DNA of 64,000 nucleotides from Afipia sp. Lineage in GTDB: Bacteria; Pseudomonadota; Alphaproteobacteria; Rhizobiales; Xanthobacteraceae. The notes under the pieces were generated by a model. It ran no database searches. It saw nothing but the letters and a program-made list of their open reading frames with translations, and was not told the origin of the DNA. The stretch is from contig JAFKER010000008.1 of NCBI GenBank assembly GCA_017308595.1, positions 186,001 through 250,000 of the forward strand, in the 5' to 3' direction. The position numbers and the translations under genes were made by a program. Of this stretch, positions 62,591 to 64,000 are shown in pieces (the stretch's first letter is position 1; every line of letters begins with the position of its first letter).

Positions 62591-64000
62591 CTAGCCGCGG
62601 GGCGATGCGTCGGGCTTCTGCTGCGCGGCAGGCTTGGCTGCCGGCTTGGCCGCGGGTTTCGCTGCCGAGCTGCCTGCGGCTGGCTTGGCGGCAGGCGGTT
62701 TTGCCGCTGCCGGTTTGGCGGCCGCGTCCGGCTTCTTGTCAGTCTTCGGAGCTGGCTTGGTCGCGGGAGCCGCCGCGGCTGCTTTCGGCTTTGGGGCCGC
62801 CGCTGCCGGCTTTGCGGCAGGTTTGGCGTCCTTCGGCTTGGTTGTCTCGGCCTCCGGTTTGGCCGCCAGCTTGGCCGCCTTCGCGCCCTTGGCCCCCTTT
62901 TTCCGTTTGGCCACGGATGCGGCCTGGTTCGCCGCCTCGGCAGCGTCAGCCTCGAGGATGGCTGCACCGGTACGGGCCGGGCCCGTATAGACGATCACCG
63001 GCGTCGCCGCGGCGGCGGGCATCGCCATCAGGTCGGAGACTTTCATGGTCGGAGCCTGAAGGCCGGCCGTGAACATCGATATTCCGGAATCGGCGCTGTT
63101 GCTGTCCGCCACGATGTCCGGATCGTCTTCCTCATTTTCCGCGGCGGGCCGCTTGCGTTTCGGGCCGCACATTTCGTCGCGCAGGTTCGGCGGCGACGCA
63201 TCGATCGGTGCGAGGGAATCGACCGTGCCGAGCGAGGGCTTGAGCCAGGACAGTTTGTTGCCGTTAAAACCGCGCTCGAGCAACTGCGCCGCCTTGAGTG
63301 CGCGCTGCGCGGATGATTGCGCACCAAGCACGACGGCGATCAGCCGCTTGTTGTTGCGCGTCGCGGTGGCGACAAGATTGAAGCCCGACGCGCAGATGAA
63401 GCCGGTCTTCATGCCGTCGGCACCAGGATAACGCCCGATCAGCTTGTTGAAGTTCGCGGTGATGCGGCGGCCGAACTTGATGGCCGGGACATGCATGAAG
63501 TACTCGTATTCGGGCAGGTCGCGGAAAACTGCGCGGGCCAGAATACCGAGATCGCGTGCGGAGGTGATCTGCCCCTCTGCGGGCAGGCCGTTCGGATTGA
63601 CGTAGCTGGTCTGCGTCATGCCGAGCCGCTGTGCCGTCTTGTTCATCTCGGCTGAGAAGCCGTCGATGGATCCGCCGACGCCTTCCGCGATCACAACGGC
63701 GATGTCGTTCGCCGACTTCACCATCATCATTTTGAGCGCGTTATCGAGCGTCACCTGCGTGCCGGGCTTGAAGCCCATTTTCGAAGGCGACTGCGCAGCG
63801 GCGGCCGGCGACACGGTGAGCAGTGTGTCGAGAGTCATGCGGCCTTCCTTGACCGCCTTGAGCGCGACATAGGCCGTCATGATCTTGGTGACGGAGGCCG
63901 GATACCATGGATAGGTGGCGTTTTCCGCCTGCAGCACCTTGCCGGTGTCCGCTTCGATGAGCAGCAGGGCTTCGGCCTGCGCCATACGCGGACTTGCCGC
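62591..64000 (-). CDS. D-alanyl-D-alanine carboxypeptidase, N-terminus cut by the window
   Basis: At least 469 residues; the frame is open through position 64000, so the signal peptide and first residues are missing. The S11 peptidase motifs are present: 'SVTKIM' (catalytic Ser-x-x-Lys), 'SAND' and 'GMKTGFICASG' (KTG). It trims stem pentapeptides in the periplasm. After about residue 350 comes a long Lys/Ala/Pro low-complexity tail, 'KPAAKPAAAAPKPKAA' and the like, ending 'QQKPDASPRG'. That tail replaces the usual membrane-anchoring amphipathic helix. Confidence 0.9.
   Translation of the reverse strand, partial: AASPRMAQAEALLLIEADTGKVLQAENATYPWYPASVTKIMTAYVALKAVKEGRMTLDTLLTVSPAAAAQSPSKMGFKPGTQVTLDNALKMMMVKSANDIAVVIAEGVGGSIDGFSAEMNKTAQRLGMTQTSYVNPNGLPAEGQITSARDLGILARAVFRDLPEYEYFMHVPAIKFGRRITANFNKLIGRYPGADGMKTGFICASGFNLVATATRNNKRLIAVVLGAQSSAQRALKAAQLLERGFNGNKLSWLKPSLGTVDSLAPIDASPPNLRDEMCGPKRKRPAAENEEDDPDIVADSNSADSGISMFTAGLQAPTMKVSDLMAMPAAAATPVIVYTGPARTGAAILEADAAEAANQAASVAKRKKGAKGAKAAKLAAKPEAETTKPKDAKPAAKPAAAAPKPKAAAAAPATKPAPKTDKKPDAAAKPAAAKPPAAKPAAGSSAAKPAAKPAAKPAAQQKPDASPRG

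Noticed and set aside
60612-62594. Plus-strand open frame of about 660 codons
   Set aside because: Antisense shadow of fadD; no domain, and it runs through the fadD terminator.

Overview
The window reads as an ordinary, gene-dense stretch of an alphaproteobacterial chromosome with high GC. The best fit is the Bradyrhizobium/Afipia/Oligotropha/Rhodopseudomonas group (Nitrobacteraceae). This rests on the urtABCDE-ureDABCEFG arrangement, the complete alphaproteobacterial tad/cpa pilus locus, a phyR-nepR-ecfG general stress locus, DUF2849/DUF934 genes inside the sulfate assimilation operon, and REP-like palindromes of the type common in that group. I could not run a search, so genus is inference. 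I saw no tRNA, rRNA, insertion sequence, prophage or CRISPR array.

Layout. (1) 1-4.2 kb: end of a Yej-type peptide ABC importer (yejE-yejF), then an oppositely oriented M17 aminopeptidase - NlpC/P60 pair. (2) 4.3-16.9 kb: tad/cpa locus for Flp pili: tadD (+), cpaA | cpaB-C-D-E-F-tadB-tadC (-), two nearly identical Flp pilin genes, a small secretin-N0-like gene, and tadE-tadG (+). CtrA-like boxes (TTAA-N7-TTAA or one mismatch) precede tadD, cpaB and tadE. (3) 16.9-19.3 kb: cold-shock/RNA module cspA, infA with an Arg/Gly tail, and rhlE with a basic tail. (4) 19.7-31.4 kb: urea uptake (urtABCDE) behind a sigma-54 promoter, then urease ureD-A-B-C, two tandem ABM-fold genes, and ureE-F-G; a 112-bp palindromic element sits between ureB and ureC. 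(5) 31.4-41 kb: general stress response (GSR) island: a degenerate HWE kinase, ecfG, nepR, phyR, and a run of small membrane, envelope and stress genes, most of which carry an EcfG-type promoter (GGAAC-N16/17-CGTT). (6) 41-43.2 kb: malate synthase G. (7) 43.5-55.2 kb: sulfate assimilation: cysNC-cysD (-) divergent from cysG-DUF2849-cysI-DUF934-cysH (+), followed by the sulfate importer sbp-cysT-cysW-cysA. (8) 55.4-64 kb: CAP-domain lipoprotein, patatin-like protein with 3-hydroxybutyrate dehydrogenase, polysaccharide flippase, DUF924 with an AT-richer membrane protein, long-chain acyl-CoA ligase, and a truncated D,D-carboxypeptidase.

How the genes work together. The tad block is a whole pilus assembly machine under apparent cell-cycle control. 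The urea block couples high-affinity urea import to urease and its nickel chaperones under nitrogen control. The 31-41 kb block puts the regulators of the general stress response next to at least seven of their apparent targets. The cys block carries sulfate from import to sulfide. The most interesting part is the GSR island, where the promoter motif supports start sites and suggests functions for several unknown small proteins. Part (5) also holds a histidine kinase that keeps its phospho-acceptor region but has lost the N-box residues expected for ATP binding. No strong candidate for a wholly new defence or mobile system was seen.
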